From Marthasterias glacialis (lineage: Eukaryota; Echinodermata; Asteroidea; Forcipulatida; Asteriidae): DNA of 64,000 bases. The notes under the pieces are model-generated. The model saw nothing but the letters and a program-made list of their open reading frames with translations. It had not been told where the DNA came from and made no database searches. The translations under genes were made by a program, and so were the position numbers. Where the stretch lies: the NCBI GenBank assembly GCA_911728455.2, contig OU452221.1, positions 7,637,047 to 7,701,046 of the forward strand, given 5' to 3'. Shown piece by piece: positions 63,705 to 64,000 of this stretch; the stretch's first letter is position 1, and every line of letters starts with the position of its first letter.

Positions 63705-64000
63705 GGGTGCCCCTTAAAATCTTCAAACTTAAATTTCCCTCATAGAGGTGCCCATTATTTAGGAAAAACGGCTTTGCCCAGGTTGCCCTCACAAGAATGA
63801 AGTATCAGACTTGAACTTCTGTATCAACATCCAAACTACCATCTGTGTTTACCATTTTGCAGTTTGATTCACTTAGAAACTCACATTTGTTTTATAGATT
63901 AAAATCAAAGCTAACTGATTGTGATGGTCAGGCTTACAGCGGTAGGAAACGTAAAAGTAGAGGAGGGTGGAAGGAAGCAGGAGGACAGTGTACATTGTAG
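63705..64000 (+). repeat. Dispersed repeat G, copy in CYP20A1 intron 3
   Basis: Same blocks in the same order as 62372-62645, running to the window edge. Shorter pieces with TTGCCTTGGTGCCC lie at 33370 and 52762. Confidence 0.85.

Overview
This is a window of animal nuclear DNA: AT-rich, with intron-split genes, GT-AG splice sites, and a very high load of short inverted-repeat elements and tRNA-derived SINEs. The gene set (THNSL1, POLR1G, a periphilin-type gene, CYP20A1) and the SINE style fit a marine deuterostome invertebrate. An echinoderm, perhaps a sea star, is my best guess, but it rests on general resemblance of the repeats and not on a search.

Four protein-coding genes can be assembled by eye. 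(1) THNSL1 on the minus strand, 16264 down to 6693: ten coding exons whose phases all join, giving 743 residues with a mitochondrial-type presequence, a shikimate-kinase-like domain and a PLP-dependent threonine-synthase domain. (2) POLR1G (RNA polymerase I subunit RPA34/PAF49 type) on the plus strand, 19153 to 26565: seven coding exons, 316 residues, complete. (3) A periphilin-1-like gene on the minus strand, 56807 down to 33546: ten recognised exons. It has an N-terminal RRM-like fold, a long Arg/Ser- and Ser/Pro-rich middle, and a C-terminal helix pair matching the periphilin C-terminus. One junction is out of phase, so a small exon is probably still missing. (4) CYP20A1 on the plus strand from 61282: the first three coding exons (97 residues), with the rest beyond the right edge.

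Layout: 1-6692 is repeat-rich intergenic DNA. THNSL1 and POLR1G are head to head across 2.9 kb, which holds a roughly 790-bp terminal-inverted-repeat element carrying CACGTG near both ends. 26566-33545 is intergenic, with a LINE fragment, minisatellite arrays and fold-back repeats. The periphilin-like gene carries a 9.7-kb intron (45265-54942) full of repeats. It lies head to head with CYP20A1 across 4.5 kb.

Most other structure is mobile DNA. I see several MITE-like families with terminal inverted repeats, two of them flanked by TTAA; at least three tRNA-derived SINE families, some with other elements nested inside; decayed 3' ends of LINE reverse transcriptases; a dispersed hairpin of about 75 bp present five times; and a minisatellite with a unit of about 115 bp found at four sites. 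No operons, CRISPR arrays or bacterial features are present. The four genes have no evident shared pathway.
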